Assembly (NCBI GenBank): GCA_934467415.1
Contig: CAKSLQ010000003.1
Location: 124,001 to 188,000 of the forward strand
Direction: 5' to 3'
Length of the DNA: 64,000 nucleotides
Source of the DNA: an uncultured Eubacteriales bacterium
GTDB taxonomy: Bacteria > Bacillota > Clostridia > Oscillospirales > CAG-272
Part shown: positions 33,091-43,400 of the stretch, one piece after another
Numbering within the stretch: position 1 is the stretch's first letter
How the letters are laid out: each line of letters starts with the position of its first letter
Program-made: the position numbers and the translations under genes
Notes under the pieces: model-generated
What the model was told of the DNA's origin: nothing
What the model saw: the letters and a program-made list of their open reading frames with translations, nothing else
The model's database searches: none

Positions 33091-35922
33091 TTGAAACATC
33101 TTCGTAAGTTTTTCATACCCGCGCTGCTCTGTCTGCTTGCTTTTGCAGGGGCAGTGACCGCCTCCGCCGTGCAGGCGGGCGTCGTCACGATGTCAAACGG
33201 CTCGGTCCGCGTCGAGCTGCTGTCTGACACGGTGATCCGCGTGGAGGAGAAGGTGAACGGCGGCTTTGAAGACCGCATTTCGCTGGTTGCCGTCGGCAGA
33301 GACGATTTCCCCGGCGTCGCCGCGACGACAAGCTCCACCGGCAGCTATTATCTGGCGAAGACCGCAAATTACACGGTCAAGCTGTACAAGAACCGCACCA
33401 CACTGGCGTCCGACGCGGTCGAGGTGACCGACGGGAGCGGCAAGCTCGTGTGGAAGTATTCCTATGACAACGACGACACCGTGCCGATCCACGGGTTCTA
33501 CACCAAGCTCCCCGACCCGAACGACACGCCCGCCGTGTTTGCGCTGGCGGACGCGCCGCGCGTGATTCCCGCGGCCAAGGGTGCAGCCTACGTCGGCTCG
33601 ACCGACAACTACAGCGACTGGAAGCTGACGCTCGCCTACAACGACTATCGGGACGTGTACCTGTTCCTCACCGATTCCTCGGCGGCGCAGCTGCGCAGCG
33701 ACATCGTTGCGCTCACCGGGCGCGCGCCGGTCTCGAACATCAAGACCTTCGGCTCGTGGTACAGCCGCTATCAGGACTGGTCGGACGAGGAATACCTCGC
33801 CGTGATCGAGAACTACCGCAAGAACGGCTTCCCGCTGGACGTGCTGACCATCGACACCAACTGGCGGGCAAGCGCGGACGGCACGGGCTATGACCTGAAC
33901 ACGACCTCCTTCCCGGACATGCGGGGCTTCCTCACCAAGGCGAAGGCGGCGGGCGTGATGACCATCTTCAATGACCATGTACATAAGACGAACCGGCAGG
34001 CGCTCGACCCCGTGGAGCTGAAGTACTTCACCGAGAACCTGCAGAACATTCTGAAGCTGGGGCTGGACGGCTGGTGGTATGACCGCAACTGGAGCTACAA
34101 CTTCAATTCGCCCTATACCGGCATCGTGGCCTCCACGTTCGGCAAGGTCGTGTACAACGATATTCTGAAGGATTATGCGGGCGACAAGCGCGTCTTCCTC
34201 ATGGCCAACGCCGAGTGGGTGCTGAACGGCAAGATCAATTACCGCACCTCGATCATCGGCCATCGCTACGGCATTCAGTGGTCGGGCGATATCACCAGCG
34301 AGGCGCTCCAGCTCCGCCGCGAGCTGACCAACATGGTCTCGATGACCACGGCTGGTTCGTCGCCCTACATGTCCTCCGACCTCGGCGGCTTCATGCGCGC
34401 CGAGCAGCAGTCGGGCGAGATGTACACCCGCTGGATGCAGTACGGCGCGCTGTCGCCGATCTTCCGCATCCATTCCTCCTCCGATTATTCCAAGGAGATC
34501 GACAAGCTGCCCTACAGCAGCCGGTATACGGCGGCAACGCAGAACATCGTCCGCAACTACATGAACATGCGCTACAACCTCCTGCCCCTGTTCTACACGC
34601 TCGGGCACGAGGCGTATGAGACGGGGCTTCCGATCACGCGCCGCCTCGACTTCTACTATGACACGCCCGAGGCCGAGGACAACACCGAGTACCTGCTGGG
34701 CGACAGCCTGCTTGTCGCACCGCTCTGGACGGCCTACGGCGAGGGCGACGACGTGGTTCCCGCGGCGTGGTTCCCGGAGGGGCTGACCGTCACTTACTAC
34801 AACAACACCACCATGTCCGGCGATGTCGCCGCGACCGGCAAGGCGTCCGACATCGACTTCGACTGGGGCGACGGTTCGCCTGCGTCCGGCGTTAAGGCAG
34901 ACGGCTTCTCGGCCGTGTTCGAGGGCAAGTTCACGCCCGCCGAGGACTGCTACATCGGCGGCGTCGTGGATGACGGCGTGCGTATCTGGGTGGACGGCAA
35001 GCTGGTCGTCAACAAGTGGACGGGCGGCTGGCTCGTCTCCTACATGGATATGACCAATCTGCTCAAAGCCGGACAGACCTACACGCTGAAATTCGCGTTC
35101 CGCGAAGGCTCGGGCGGCGCGGTCTGCCGCATGGTCTACGCGCATGCGACCGACAAGGGCGTGACTGCGCGCGACGTGTATATTCCCGAGGGCGGCTGGA
35201 TCGACCTCTTCACCGGCAAGACCTATACCAAGGCGGGTACATACCGCGTTTACAACGGCATCGAGACTTCGCCCGTCTTCGCAAGAGTCGGCGCGGTCAT
35301 TCCCGCGGTCAAGGTCGTCTCGCCGATGACCGGCGCAGACTTCAAGGCGCTGTCGCTCAACGTCTTTGCGGGCGGCGACGGCAGCTACACGCTCTATGAG
35401 GACGACGGCGAGTCGCTGTCCTATCAGACGGGAAAGGTGCGCGAGACCGCGTTCACCCACATCGCAAACGTCACGGGCGGCACGCTGGAGATCGCGGCGG
35501 CGGCCGGTGACTTCCAAACGAGCTATACGAGCCGTACCTACACGGTCCGCGTCCACGGGACGAAGGTCGTGACGAAGGCGATGCTGGACGGCAAGGCCGT
35601 CAGCGTCACGAAGATCGCGCGCGACGCGTCCGCACAGCCGTTTGCCGAGACCGGCGCGGCGCCCGACAGCGACGTGTACGAGATCACCTTTGACGCGGCT
35701 CTTGCATCGCCGCACACGCTGACCTGGTCGTCGATCGACACCGTGCTCGGCGATGCGGACGGCGACGGCGCCGTGACCGTTCTGGATGCGCTGTACGCGC
35801 TGCGCGCCATCCTCAACGCCACGTCCGCGGGCAAGCTGCCTGCGGCGGATATGAACGGCGACGGCGCGCTGACGCTTGCCGACGTCGTGCAGATCCTGCG
35901 CGCGGTCAGCGCAGGGAAATGA
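33091..35922 (+). CDS. Secreted GH31 glycosidase with PA14-like insert and dockerin (copy 1)
   Basis: A 943-residue exported alpha-glycosidase of family GH31. After a signal peptide (ALLCLLAFAGAVTASA) comes the N-terminal beta-sandwich, then the barrel with nucleophile D331 in GWWYDRNW and acid/base D400 in GIQWSGDITSEA, plus SDLGGF and RWMQYGALSPIFRIHS. A PA14-like domain (about 605-690) sits between LLVAPLWTAYGEGD and ARDVYIPEGGWIDLFTGK, positions adjacent in ordinary GH31 enzymes, so it is an insertion. The end (about 885-943) is a type I dockerin with two DxDGDGxVT-like calcium loops (GDADGDGAVTVLD and DMNGDGALTLAD). Start is TTG 33091 behind AGGGAAG. It probably releases alpha-glucosides or alpha-xylosides; specificity is unknown. 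Confidence 0.9.
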   Translation: MKHLRKFFIPALLCLLAFAGAVTASAVQAGVVTMSNGSVRVELLSDTVIRVEEKVNGGFEDRISLVAVGRDDFPGVAATTSSTGSYYLAKTANYTVKLYKNRTTLASDAVEVTDGSGKLVWKYSYDNDDTVPIHGFYTKLPDPNDTPAVFALADAPRVIPAAKGAAYVGSTDNYSDWKLTLAYNDYRDVYLFLTDSSAAQLRSDIVALTGRAPVSNIKTFGSWYSRYQDWSDEEYLAVIENYRKNGFPLDVLTIDTNWRASADGTGYDLNTTSFPDMRGFLTKAKAAGVMTIFNDHVHKTNRQALDPVELKYFTENLQNILKLGLDGWWYDRNWSYNFNSPYTGIVASTFGKVVYNDILKDYAGDKRVFLMANAEWVLNGKINYRTSIIGHRYGIQWSGDITSEALQLRRELTNMVSMTTAGSSPYMSSDLGGFMRAEQQSGEMYTRWMQYGALSPIFRIHSSSDYSKEIDKLPYSSRYTAATQNIVRNYMNMRYNLLPLFYTLGHEAYETGLPITRRLDFYYDTPEAEDNTEYLLGDSLLVAPLWTAYGEGDDVVPAAWFPEGLTVTYYNNTTMSGDVAATGKASDIDFDWGDGSPASGVKADGFSAVFEGKFTPAEDCYIGGVVDDGVRIWVDGKLVVNKWTGGWLVSYMDMTNLLKAGQTYTLKFAFREGSGGAVCRMVYAHATDKGVTARDVYIPEGGWIDLFTGKTYTKAGTYRVYNGIETSPVFARVGAVIPAVKVVSPMTGADFKALSLNVFAGGDGSYTLYEDDGESLSYQTGKVRETAFTHIANVTGGTLEIAAAAGDFQTSYTSRTYTVRVHGTKVVTKAMLDGKAVSVTKIARDASAQPFAETGAAPDSDVYEITFDAALASPHTLTWSSIDTVLGDADGDGAVTVLDALYALRAILNATSAGKLPAADMNGDGALTLADVVQILRAVSAGK

Positions 35923-35945
35923 GCGCAAAACCGAATGCACCATGG

Positions 35946-35974
35946 GGCGGGCGACGTTTTGTCGCCCGCCTTTT
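35946..35974 (+). terminator. Terminator after GH31 copy 1
   Basis: GGCGGGCGAC pairs with GTCGCCCGCC and is followed by TTTTG. Confidence 0.75.
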
Positions 35975-36013
35975 GCATATATTCGCGAAAAACAAACATT
36001 TTTTCGGGAAATA

Positions 36014-36043
36014 TCGCAATCTTTGTCTTGTAAAGTGTATAAT
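36014..36043 (+). promoter_or_regulatory. Likely promoter of GH31 copy 2
   Basis: TATAAT at 36038-36043 with TCGCAA 18 bases upstream. It differs from the other GH31 promoters in its hexamers and spacing, and the upstream box is only loosely matched at 35994-36011, closer to the promoter. Confidence 0.5.
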
Positions 36044-36093
36044 TCTTCTGTATCATCAAATTGCAAATACAGCCGAAAAGGATGGTTGATGCT

Positions 36094-38889
36094 ATGAGAC
36101 ATTTTATCGGTCGATGGGCGGCGCTTTTCTGTGCGCTGCTCGGTCTGCTGCTCGTGATGCCGCTCGCGGCGGCCGAGGCGCAGATCGTCACGCTGGAGAG
36201 CGGGACGACGCGCGTCGAGCTGCTGTCCGACGCGGTGATCCGCGTGGAAGAGAAGGGCGAGCACGGCTTTGAGGACCGCGTCAGTCTGATCGCGGCCGGG
36301 CGCGGCGACTTCACCGGCGTCGCGGCGAAGACGCGCACCGAGGGGAACTGCCTTATTGCCGAGACCGCAGCCTACACGGTGAAGCTCTACACCGACCGCG
36401 GCTATCATGCGGACGCGGTCGAGATTTTCGCCGCGGACGGCCGCCCCGTCTGGACCGTGTCGAAGACCGCGACGCAGGAGGTGCGCACGGCGGGCTTCTA
36501 TCACGATCTGCCCGACCCCGGCGACACGCCCGAGGTCTATGCGCTCCTCGACTATCCGCGTATCCTCCCGGCGGAGAAGGGCGCGGCCTATGTCGGCTCG
36601 ACCGACGCCTACAGCGGCTGGGAGCGCTATGACGCGACCGACGTCTATGTGATGTTCGCCTACGGCGATGCCGCGACGCTGCGCACACGCTTTGCCGAGG
36701 TCACCGGGCGCACGCCGATCTCGGACATCAAGACCTTCGGCTCGTGGTACAGCCGCTATCAGAACTGGACGGACGCCGACTACAAGGCGGTCGTGGAGAA
36801 CTATCGGGCAAACGGCTTCCCGCTCGACATCCTCGTCATCGACACCAAGTGGCGCGCGGGCGCGGACGGCACGGGCTACGACATCGACAAGGGCAATTTC
36901 CCGGATATGGAGGGGTTTGTCGACTGGGCGCATAAAAACGGGGTCATGGTTTTGTTCAACGACCACACGCACAAGACCGACAAGCAGGCGCTTGACCCGG
37001 AGGAGCTCAAGTACCACACCGAGAATCTGACAAACATCTTGAAGCTCGGCGTGGACGGCTGGTGGTATGACCGCAACTGGGGCTACACGCTGCATTCGCC
37101 CTATGAGGATTCGATCACCTTCACCACCTTCGGCGAGATCCTGTACAACGATATTCTGGCAAGCTACTCTTCGACCAAGCGCCTGTTCCTGCTCAGCAAT
37201 GCGGACTGGGTGCGCCACGGCTATGTGGAAAATGCGCCGTCGGTCATCGGTCATCGCTACGGCATCCAGTGGACGGGCGACATCACCAGCGAGGCGATGC
37301 AGCTGCGCCGCGAGATCGAGAACATGGTGTCCAAGACCACGGCGGGCGCGTCGCCCTACCTGTCCTCCGACCTCGGCGGCTTCAAGCGCGCCAAGGAGCA
37401 GAGCGAGGCGATGTACACGCGCTGGATGCAGTACGGCGCGCTGTCGCCCATCTTCCGCATTCACTCCACGATGGAGTCGGGCGGCGCGAAGTACGACAAG
37501 CTGCCCTACACCTACAGCGCGGCGACGCAGGCGATCGTGAAGAAATACATGAACCTGCGCTACAACCTGCTGCCGCTGTTCTACACGCTCGGTCACGAGG
37601 CGTATGAGACCGGTATGCCGATCACGCGGCGCACCGACTTCTATGACGACAGCGCGGCGGCGAAGGACAATACGCAATACCTGCTCGGCCGCGATCTGCT
37701 GGTCGCGCCGCTCTGGAGCGCCTACGGCGAGGGCGACGGCGTCGTACCCGCGTCCTGGTTCGGTGAGGCGGGGCTGACGGCTTCGTATTACAACAGCCGC
37801 ACCGATCATTCCAAGGCGGTCTACAAAACGACCGTGCCGAATATCGAGCTCAACTGGGGGACAAAGTCGCCGGACGCCTCGGTGCGCGTCAACCTGTTCT
37901 CCGGCATCTTCGAGGGGAAGATCACGCCCGCGTTTGACTGCTACCTCGGCGGCGCGGCCGACGACGGTATGCGTGTCTATATCAACGGCGAGCTCCTCGT
38001 GGACGCATGGAAGTCGAGCTGGCTTGCCTCCGCGGTCAACACCGAGACGCTGCTGCGCGCCGGCGTGACCTACGACATCCGCGTCGAGTATTACGACGGC
38101 ACGAGCACGGCGTCCTGCTATCTGCTCTACGAGCTGCCGTCCGAGAAAAACATGTCCGCGCGCGACGTCTATCTGCCCGCGGGCGGCTGGACGGACGTGT
38201 TCACGGGGACGCATTACGCAGGCGGCGGCACGGTGCGCGTCTGCAACGGCATCGAGACCACGCCGCTCTTCGCAAGAGACGGTGCGGTTCTGCCCGCCGT
38301 CAAGGTCGTCTCGCCGATCGAGGCCGCGGACTTCCCAGCGCTGTCGCTCAACGTTTTTGATGGTGGCGACGGCAGCTACACGCTCTGTGAGGACGACGGC
38401 GAAACCGTCGATTACAGGACGGGCGATGTGCGGAAGACGCTGTTTACGCATACCGAAACCGGCGCACAGGGCAGCCTCGCCATCGCAAAGGCGGAGGGCG
38501 CATTCACGACGGATTACACGGCGCGCACCTACACCGTCCGCATCCACAGCGAAAAGGCGATCGAGAACGTCAAACTCGACGGCAGGACGGTCGAGGTGAC
38601 AAGGCTTGCAAAGGACACCGCCGCGGCCCCGCTGGCCGAGACCGGCGCCGCACCCGACGGCACGGTGTATGAGGTGACCTTCACCGCGACGATGAACGCG
38701 GCGCATACGCTCACCTGGGAGATGGCGGCTTCCGGCGACCTCGACGGCGACGGCGCAGTCACGGTGCGCGATGTTCTGCTGGCGGCGCGCGCCGCGCTGA
38801 ACGGCACCTACACCGCCGACGGCGACCTGAACGCCGACGGTAAAATCACGGCGGAGGACGTCACCCGCCTGCTCGCCCGCATATTCTGA
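36094..38889 (+). CDS. Secreted GH31 glycosidase with PA14-like insert and dockerin (copy 2)
   Basis: A 931-residue paralogue of copy 1 with the same plan. It has a signal peptide (ALLGLLLVMPLAAAEA), an N-terminal sandwich, a barrel with nucleophile D326 (GWWYDRNW) and acid/base D396 (GIQWTGDITSEA), a PA14-like insert (about residues 600-690) and a dockerin (GDLDGDGAVTVRD and DLNADGKITAED). In the second calcium loop an alanine replaces a usual glycine. ATG 36094 is used, eleven bases after AAAAGG; the in-frame ATG 36082 overlaps that site. Divergence from copy 1 suggests an older duplication with possible change in specificity. Confidence 0.9.
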   Translation: MRHFIGRWAALFCALLGLLLVMPLAAAEAQIVTLESGTTRVELLSDAVIRVEEKGEHGFEDRVSLIAAGRGDFTGVAAKTRTEGNCLIAETAAYTVKLYTDRGYHADAVEIFAADGRPVWTVSKTATQEVRTAGFYHDLPDPGDTPEVYALLDYPRILPAEKGAAYVGSTDAYSGWERYDATDVYVMFAYGDAATLRTRFAEVTGRTPISDIKTFGSWYSRYQNWTDADYKAVVENYRANGFPLDILVIDTKWRAGADGTGYDIDKGNFPDMEGFVDWAHKNGVMVLFNDHTHKTDKQALDPEELKYHTENLTNILKLGVDGWWYDRNWGYTLHSPYEDSITFTTFGEILYNDILASYSSTKRLFLLSNADWVRHGYVENAPSVIGHRYGIQWTGDITSEAMQLRREIENMVSKTTAGASPYLSSDLGGFKRAKEQSEAMYTRWMQYGALSPIFRIHSTMESGGAKYDKLPYTYSAATQAIVKKYMNLRYNLLPLFYTLGHEAYETGMPITRRTDFYDDSAAAKDNTQYLLGRDLLVAPLWSAYGEGDGVVPASWFGEAGLTASYYNSRTDHSKAVYKTTVPNIELNWGTKSPDASVRVNLFSGIFEGKITPAFDCYLGGAADDGMRVYINGELLVDAWKSSWLASAVNTETLLRAGVTYDIRVEYYDGTSTASCYLLYELPSEKNMSARDVYLPAGGWTDVFTGTHYAGGGTVRVCNGIETTPLFARDGAVLPAVKVVSPIEAADFPALSLNVFDGGDGSYTLCEDDGETVDYRTGDVRKTLFTHTETGAQGSLAIAKAEGAFTTDYTARTYTVRIHSEKAIENVKLDGRTVEVTRLAKDTAAAPLAETGAAPDGTVYEVTFTATMNAAHTLTWEMAASGDLDGDGAVTVRDVLLAARAALNGTYTADGDLNADGKITAEDVTRLLARIF

Positions 38890-38899
38890 ACCGCAACAC

Positions 38900-38927
38900 A
38901 AAAAAGCTGCCGACAGGCAGCTTTTTT
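38900..38927 (+). terminator. Terminator after GH31 copy 2
   Basis: AAAAAGCTGCC pairs with GGCAGCTTTTT around GACA. Confidence 0.85.
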
Positions 38928-38978
38928 ATTTGTGATGGCGGTGTGGCGATGCACGCCTTGTCGCATCATGTGGTTCTA

Positions 38979-39480
38979 ACCAAGCCTCCTCCTGACGGGG
39001 GAGGTGGCGGCGTAGCCGCCGGAGGGAGAGATATTGCAAAGGTACCCTCGATTGACAAGGGAAGACACGGTTTTTCGGGGCTGAAACCGTACCTGGCTTC
39101 GTTTTCCTCATTGGCGGGCATTAGCCCGCCTGCTTCGTCAGCCTCGTCAGGCACAATTTCCGCTCCCGAAAAACTCCGTAGGACTTTCCGGCGAGTAAAA
39201 CTCTAGCTGGCGAGGAAGAGGAGGACGGTGTGCCGACCGCCCACCGAGGACGATGACGATGTCCAGCGCCAACTTTTTACCGCTGGAAAGCGTGTCTGCC
39301 CTTGTCAATCGAGGGTAGGATAGCGCGCAAATGTTACTGCGCGTTATCTCTCCCTCAGTCGCCGTCAGGATGTTTTTCGGTTTCGCATCGCGAAATCGTC
39401 GGTGTTCAGCCGACGAAGAAAAACTCCGCGAGACGCATCGCGTCTCGTACAGCTCACCCTCGTCAGAGGGAGCCCGGATT
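38979..39480. repeat. Palindromic repeat interrupted by a mobile element
   Basis: The left part (38979-39042) has CTCCTCCTGACGGGGGAG and GGCGGCGTAGCCGCC hairpins and a GGAGGGAGAGATA stem strand. The right part (39318-39480) has the complementary TATCTCTCCCTC strand, then CGTCGGTGTTCAGCCGACG and GAGACGCATCGCGTCTC hairpins. Between them lies the element at 39043-39317. The gap 38890-39491 contains no gene. Confidence 0.75.
39043..39317. mobile_element. MITE-like element with 27-bp terminal inverted repeats
   Basis: The ends read TACCCTCGATTGACAAGGG and its perfect reverse complement, and pairing continues, with one mismatch, to 27 bp (AGACACG). The 275-bp interior has no transposase gene. TA at each outer edge would fit a TA target duplication as in IS630/Tc1-type elements; the host sequence on both sides is a split palindromic repeat. 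Family assignment is inference. Confidence 0.65.
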
Positions 39481-39491
39481 TGTGTATGCGC

Positions 39492-40259
39492 TTATTGCTT
39501 ACCTTTGGTGCGCAGGAGGTAGGCGCGCGGGGTCTGCCCCGTGACCTTTTTGAAGTTGGAAAAATAGGACTGCTCGCTGTGGTAGCCGACGAGGCGCGCG
39601 GTCTCGTTCACCGAGTGCGTGCGTAAGAGGGGCAGCGACTTGTTGATGCGCACCATGTTGAGGTAATCGCGGAAGCGCACCGACAGTCCGCGGTTGAACA
39701 GCGTGGAGAAATAATACTTGTTGTAGCCGAGCATGTCGGCGGTGGACTCGGCGGTGATGTCCTCGGCGTAGTGATTCTCGATGTAGGACAGCACCCGCAG
39801 GTGAAAGCCGCTCTCCTCGCGGGGCTTGTCCATCGACTTTGCGTATTTTTGCAGCATCCCGATGATGCAGGTATAGATGCCGCGGCGCACCAGCGGCTGC
39901 TCCTCATGCTCCAGCCCGCGCATCATGCGCGCGATGGCGGCCGCGCCGTCGCCGCCGATGATCTGCGGCAGCAGCGTTTTGCCGCCGCTGCTGCTCTCGT
40001 ACAGATCGGTGAAGCCGACCGGCAGGACGCAGCAGATCGAGCGGTGCTCCGGTGTGCGCGGGAAGATGTGCGTGCAGAACGGCGGCACGACCAAAAGCTC
40101 CCCCTCGCGGACAAGCATATCCGTGTTGTCCAGCGTGACGGGCTTCGGCGTCTTCAGGCAGTAGACCAGCTCGATGGCCCGGTGAAAATGCCCGAAGCTG
40201 ACGTTGTTGCCGATCGAGAAGTATTCCTGCCCGTCCCGGTAATGCTCATATTGCAGCAT
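39492..40259 (-). CDS. AraC family transcriptional regulator (GH31 cluster)
   Basis: A 255-residue regulator. The N-terminal half is a cupin-type sugar-sensing domain (FGHFHRAIELVYCL, EGELLVVPPFCTHIF). The C-terminal hundred residues carry two helix-turn-helix units (ITAESTADMLGYNKYYFSTLFNR and NETARLVGYHSEQSYFSNFKKVTGQTPRAY). ATG 40259 follows AGGAGGA at seven bases; an in-frame upstream extension has no site. Its promoter reads TTGACA-17-TATGCT at 40300-40328. It lies between GH31 copies 2 and 3 and is divergent from copy 3, so it is the prime candidate activator of the GH31 promoters. Confidence 0.9.
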   Translation of the reverse strand: MLQYEHYRDGQEYFSIGNNVSFGHFHRAIELVYCLKTPKPVTLDNTDMLVREGELLVVPPFCTHIFPRTPEHRSICCVLPVGFTDLYESSSGGKTLLPQIIGGDGAAAIARMMRGLEHEEQPLVRRGIYTCIIGMLQKYAKSMDKPREESGFHLRVLSYIENHYAEDITAESTADMLGYNKYYFSTLFNRGLSVRFRDYLNMVRINKSLPLLRTHSVNETARLVGYHSEQSYFSNFKKVTGQTPRAYLLRTKGKQ

Positions 40260-40299
40260 GGTAGAGTCCTCCTGCGCCGGAAAATCCGCCCGCAGTAAC

Positions 40300-40328
40300 A
40301 GCATACCGACATTTTTTCGGGTTGTCAA
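40300..40328 (-). promoter_or_regulatory. Promoter of the GH31-cluster AraC gene
   Basis: On the minus strand TTGACA (40323-40328) and TATGCT (40300-40305) with 17-base spacing. Confidence 0.75.
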
Positions 40329-40382
40329 TACAAAATGCACAATATTTTTTAGAAAAAGTTCAATAAACGCGAAAAATAACCC

Positions 40383-40398
40383 AAATCATTTTTAGAAA
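40383..40398 (+). promoter_or_regulatory. Shared upstream box, GH31 copy 3
   Basis: AAATCATTTTTAGAAA, starting 33 bases before the -35 box, as in copies 1 and 4. Confidence 0.5.
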
Positions 40399-40415
40399 TA
40401 TCAAAATTTGCATGA

Positions 40416-40444
40416 TTGCAATCTGCCGGTTTCCGGCGCATAAT
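40416..40444 (+). promoter_or_regulatory. Promoter of GH31 copy 3
   Basis: TTGCAA (40416-40421) and CATAAT (40439-40444) with 17-base spacing. The -35 box lies in the palindrome GATTGCAATC. Confidence 0.7.
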
Positions 40445-40486
40445 ATAGGCAGAACAACCAAATTATGTTTGCATGGGGGGATTGCT

Positions 40487-43400
40487 TTGAAACAGATTCA
40501 ACAAATCGCAATTTTGCTTCTGACGGCCGCGCTGCTGGCGTTTCTGCCGGTCTGCGCTGCGGCGGACCTATCCGTTGTGACGCTCGTCGGCGACGACGTG
40601 CGTGTGGAACTGCTCAGCGACACGGTCATCCGCGTCGAAGCGAAGGACGCTTGCGGCTTTGAGAATCGCGCAACGCTGGTCGCCGCAGGGCGCGGCGACT
40701 TCCCGGGCGTCGCCGCCGCGACGCGCACGGAGGGCGATAACCTCATCGCCGAGACCGACCGTTATATCGTCACGCTGGACAGGCGCAAGGCGCTTGAGGC
40801 CGACGCGGTGACGATCGCGGACAAAAACGGCAATGTCCTCTGGCGCTACTCCTACTCGGTGGACAAAGCGGCGCTGACGCCGCCTGTCGTCACGTCGCAA
40901 AACCTCGTCTATTATAACTATCCGAACGGCAGCAGCGCCGCGGACGGCTCGACCGCCGCGACCGCCAAGCAGGGCTGGGGCGCGACGGCCAAGGTTCTCG
41001 GCGCGAAGGGCGGCACGATCGTCTTCTCCGGCCGCGGCTACATGGGCGGCAGTTATACCTTCCCAAAGCAGTCGAGTCCGCTGTATATCACCGCCGTTGC
41101 GCCGGACGGCACGGACTATCGCTATGCCGCCGGGACGACCGCGCTTGACGACATGACCGGCACGCTTTCCATCCGCGAGGGGCTGACCCTCACGCTGCAA
41201 AGCGACGTGACCTTTGACAAGGTGATCCTTTTGTCGAGCGGGGCGACGCCCGCTACGATCAAAGCGACCGGCGGGGCGACCGTCGCCTTCGGCGAGGGCG
41301 TGACCTTCGCCGCGACCGACGCGGCCTATCCCGCGCCCGTGCTGAACATCGCGGCGGATTCCACCGCGCTGTGGTACGGCGGCGCATTTTCCGCCGTCAC
41401 GGGCGGCGGCACGCTGGTCGTGAACCGCGCGGTACTGGCCGGACTGGATGCGGATCTGTTTGCCGATTTCACGGGCAAGGTCGTGGACGCCGACGGCGCG
41501 CCGCTCTGCACGGGCTACCGTGCGCACAGCTTCCGTGGCAAGACCTGCACGGTCTGCGGGTATGTCACGAGCGAGGGGACGTATGTGCCGACGCGCGGCT
41601 TCTACAGCGCACTGCCCGATCCGGGCGATACCCCCGCGGTCTACGCGCTGGCCGACTACCCGCGCATCATTCCCGCGGCCAAGGGCGCGGCCTACGTCGG
41701 CTCGACCGATGCCGCAAGCGGCTTTGTGCGGCGGGACGCGACCGACATCTACCTCGTGCTGACGGGCGGCGACGCGGTCAGCCTGCGCACCGACGTGGTG
41801 ACGCTCACCGGGCGCGCGCCGGTCTCGAACATCAAGACTTTCGGCTCGTGGTACAGCCGCTATCAGGACTGGACGGACACCGACTACCGGAATGTCATCG
41901 CCAACTACCGGGCAAACGGCTTCCCGCTCGATGTACTCGTCATCGACACCAAGTGGCGCGCGGCGGAGGACGGCACGGGCTACGACATCGCGGCAAACAA
42001 CTTCCCGGATATGCCGGGCTTTCTCGCGGACGCGCATAAGTCCGGCGTGCTGACGATCTTCAACGATCACACGCACCAGAGCTCCAATTCGGCGCTCTCG
42101 CCGACCGAGCTGAAATGGCATACCGAGAATCTGCAAAAGATCCTCGGCATGGGGCTTGACGGCTGGTGGTACGACCGCAACTGGAAGTACGCGCTGAAGT
42201 CTCCCTATTCCGAGATCACCCCCTCGACGCTCGGCAAGGTCATCTACAGCGACATTCTGACCGACTATGCGGGTGATAAGCGCATTTTCCTCATGGTCAA
42301 CGCCGACTGGGACAGAAACGGCACAATCGAGAGCGATCCTTCGGTCATCGGACACCGCTACGGCATTCAGTGGACGGGCGACATCACCAGCGAGGCGCTC
42401 CAGCTGCGCGAGGAGCTGACCAACATGGTGGATATGACGGCGGTCGGCGCGTCGCCCTACATTTCCTCCGACCTCGGCGGCTTCAAGCGCGCAAGACAGC
42501 AGACAAACGAAATGTACACGCGCTGGATGCAGTATGGCGCGCTCTCGCCCGTCTTCCGCATTCACTCCACCATGACCTCGGGCGCGGAGTTCAACAAGCT
42601 GCCCTACAACAGCCAGTATACGGCGGCCACGCAGACCATCGTCCGGAACTACATGAACCTGCGCTACAATCTGCTGCCGCTCTTTTACACGCTCGGCCAC
42701 GAGGCGTATGAGACCGGCCTGCCGCTGACACGCCGCCTCGACTTCTATTACGATGCGGACGAGGCGAAGGGCAACACCGCATACCTGCTCGGCCGCGACC
42801 TGCTGGTCGCGCCGCTGTGGAGCGCCTACGGAGAGGGCGACGAGGTCGTCCCCGCCGCATGGCTCGACGGCGTCACGGCACAGTATTACAACAACACTTC
42901 GCTCTCCGGCGATGCGGTCTACACCGCGTCCTATGCCGACATCAACTTTGAGTTCGGCAGCGGTTCGCCGAACACGGCGGTGAATGCGGACAATTTCTCG
43001 GCGGTCTATACGGGGAAGATCACCCCGGCCGAGGACTGCTATCTCGGCATCGTCGCGGACGACGGCGCGCGCCTCTATCTGGACGGCGAGCTGATCGCTG
43101 ACGGCTGGAAGGCGGACTGGATGGTCTCCTATGTCAACACCGAGCGCGTGCTGCGCGCGGGGAAGACCTACAGCTTCCGCGTGGAATACTACGACAAATC
43201 GGGCGGCGCGGTCTGCCGTCTCGTGTACGAGCATGTGACCGACAAGGGGGCGACGGCGCGCGACGTCTATCTGCCTGCGGGCGGCTGGATCGACGTGTTC
43301 ACCGGCAAGACCTATGCCGAGGCGGGGACTTACCGCGTGACAAACGGCATTGAGACGACGCCGCTCTTCGCCAGAGTCGGCGCAATTCTGCCCGCGGTCA

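Noticed and set aside
33193..38901. 1902-residue open frame on the minus strand across two GH31 genes
   Set aside because: It is antisense to two clear GH31 genes and the intergenic gap, has a low-complexity Arg/Val/Asp-rich product, and no start signals. GC-rich third positions keep stops out of this frame.
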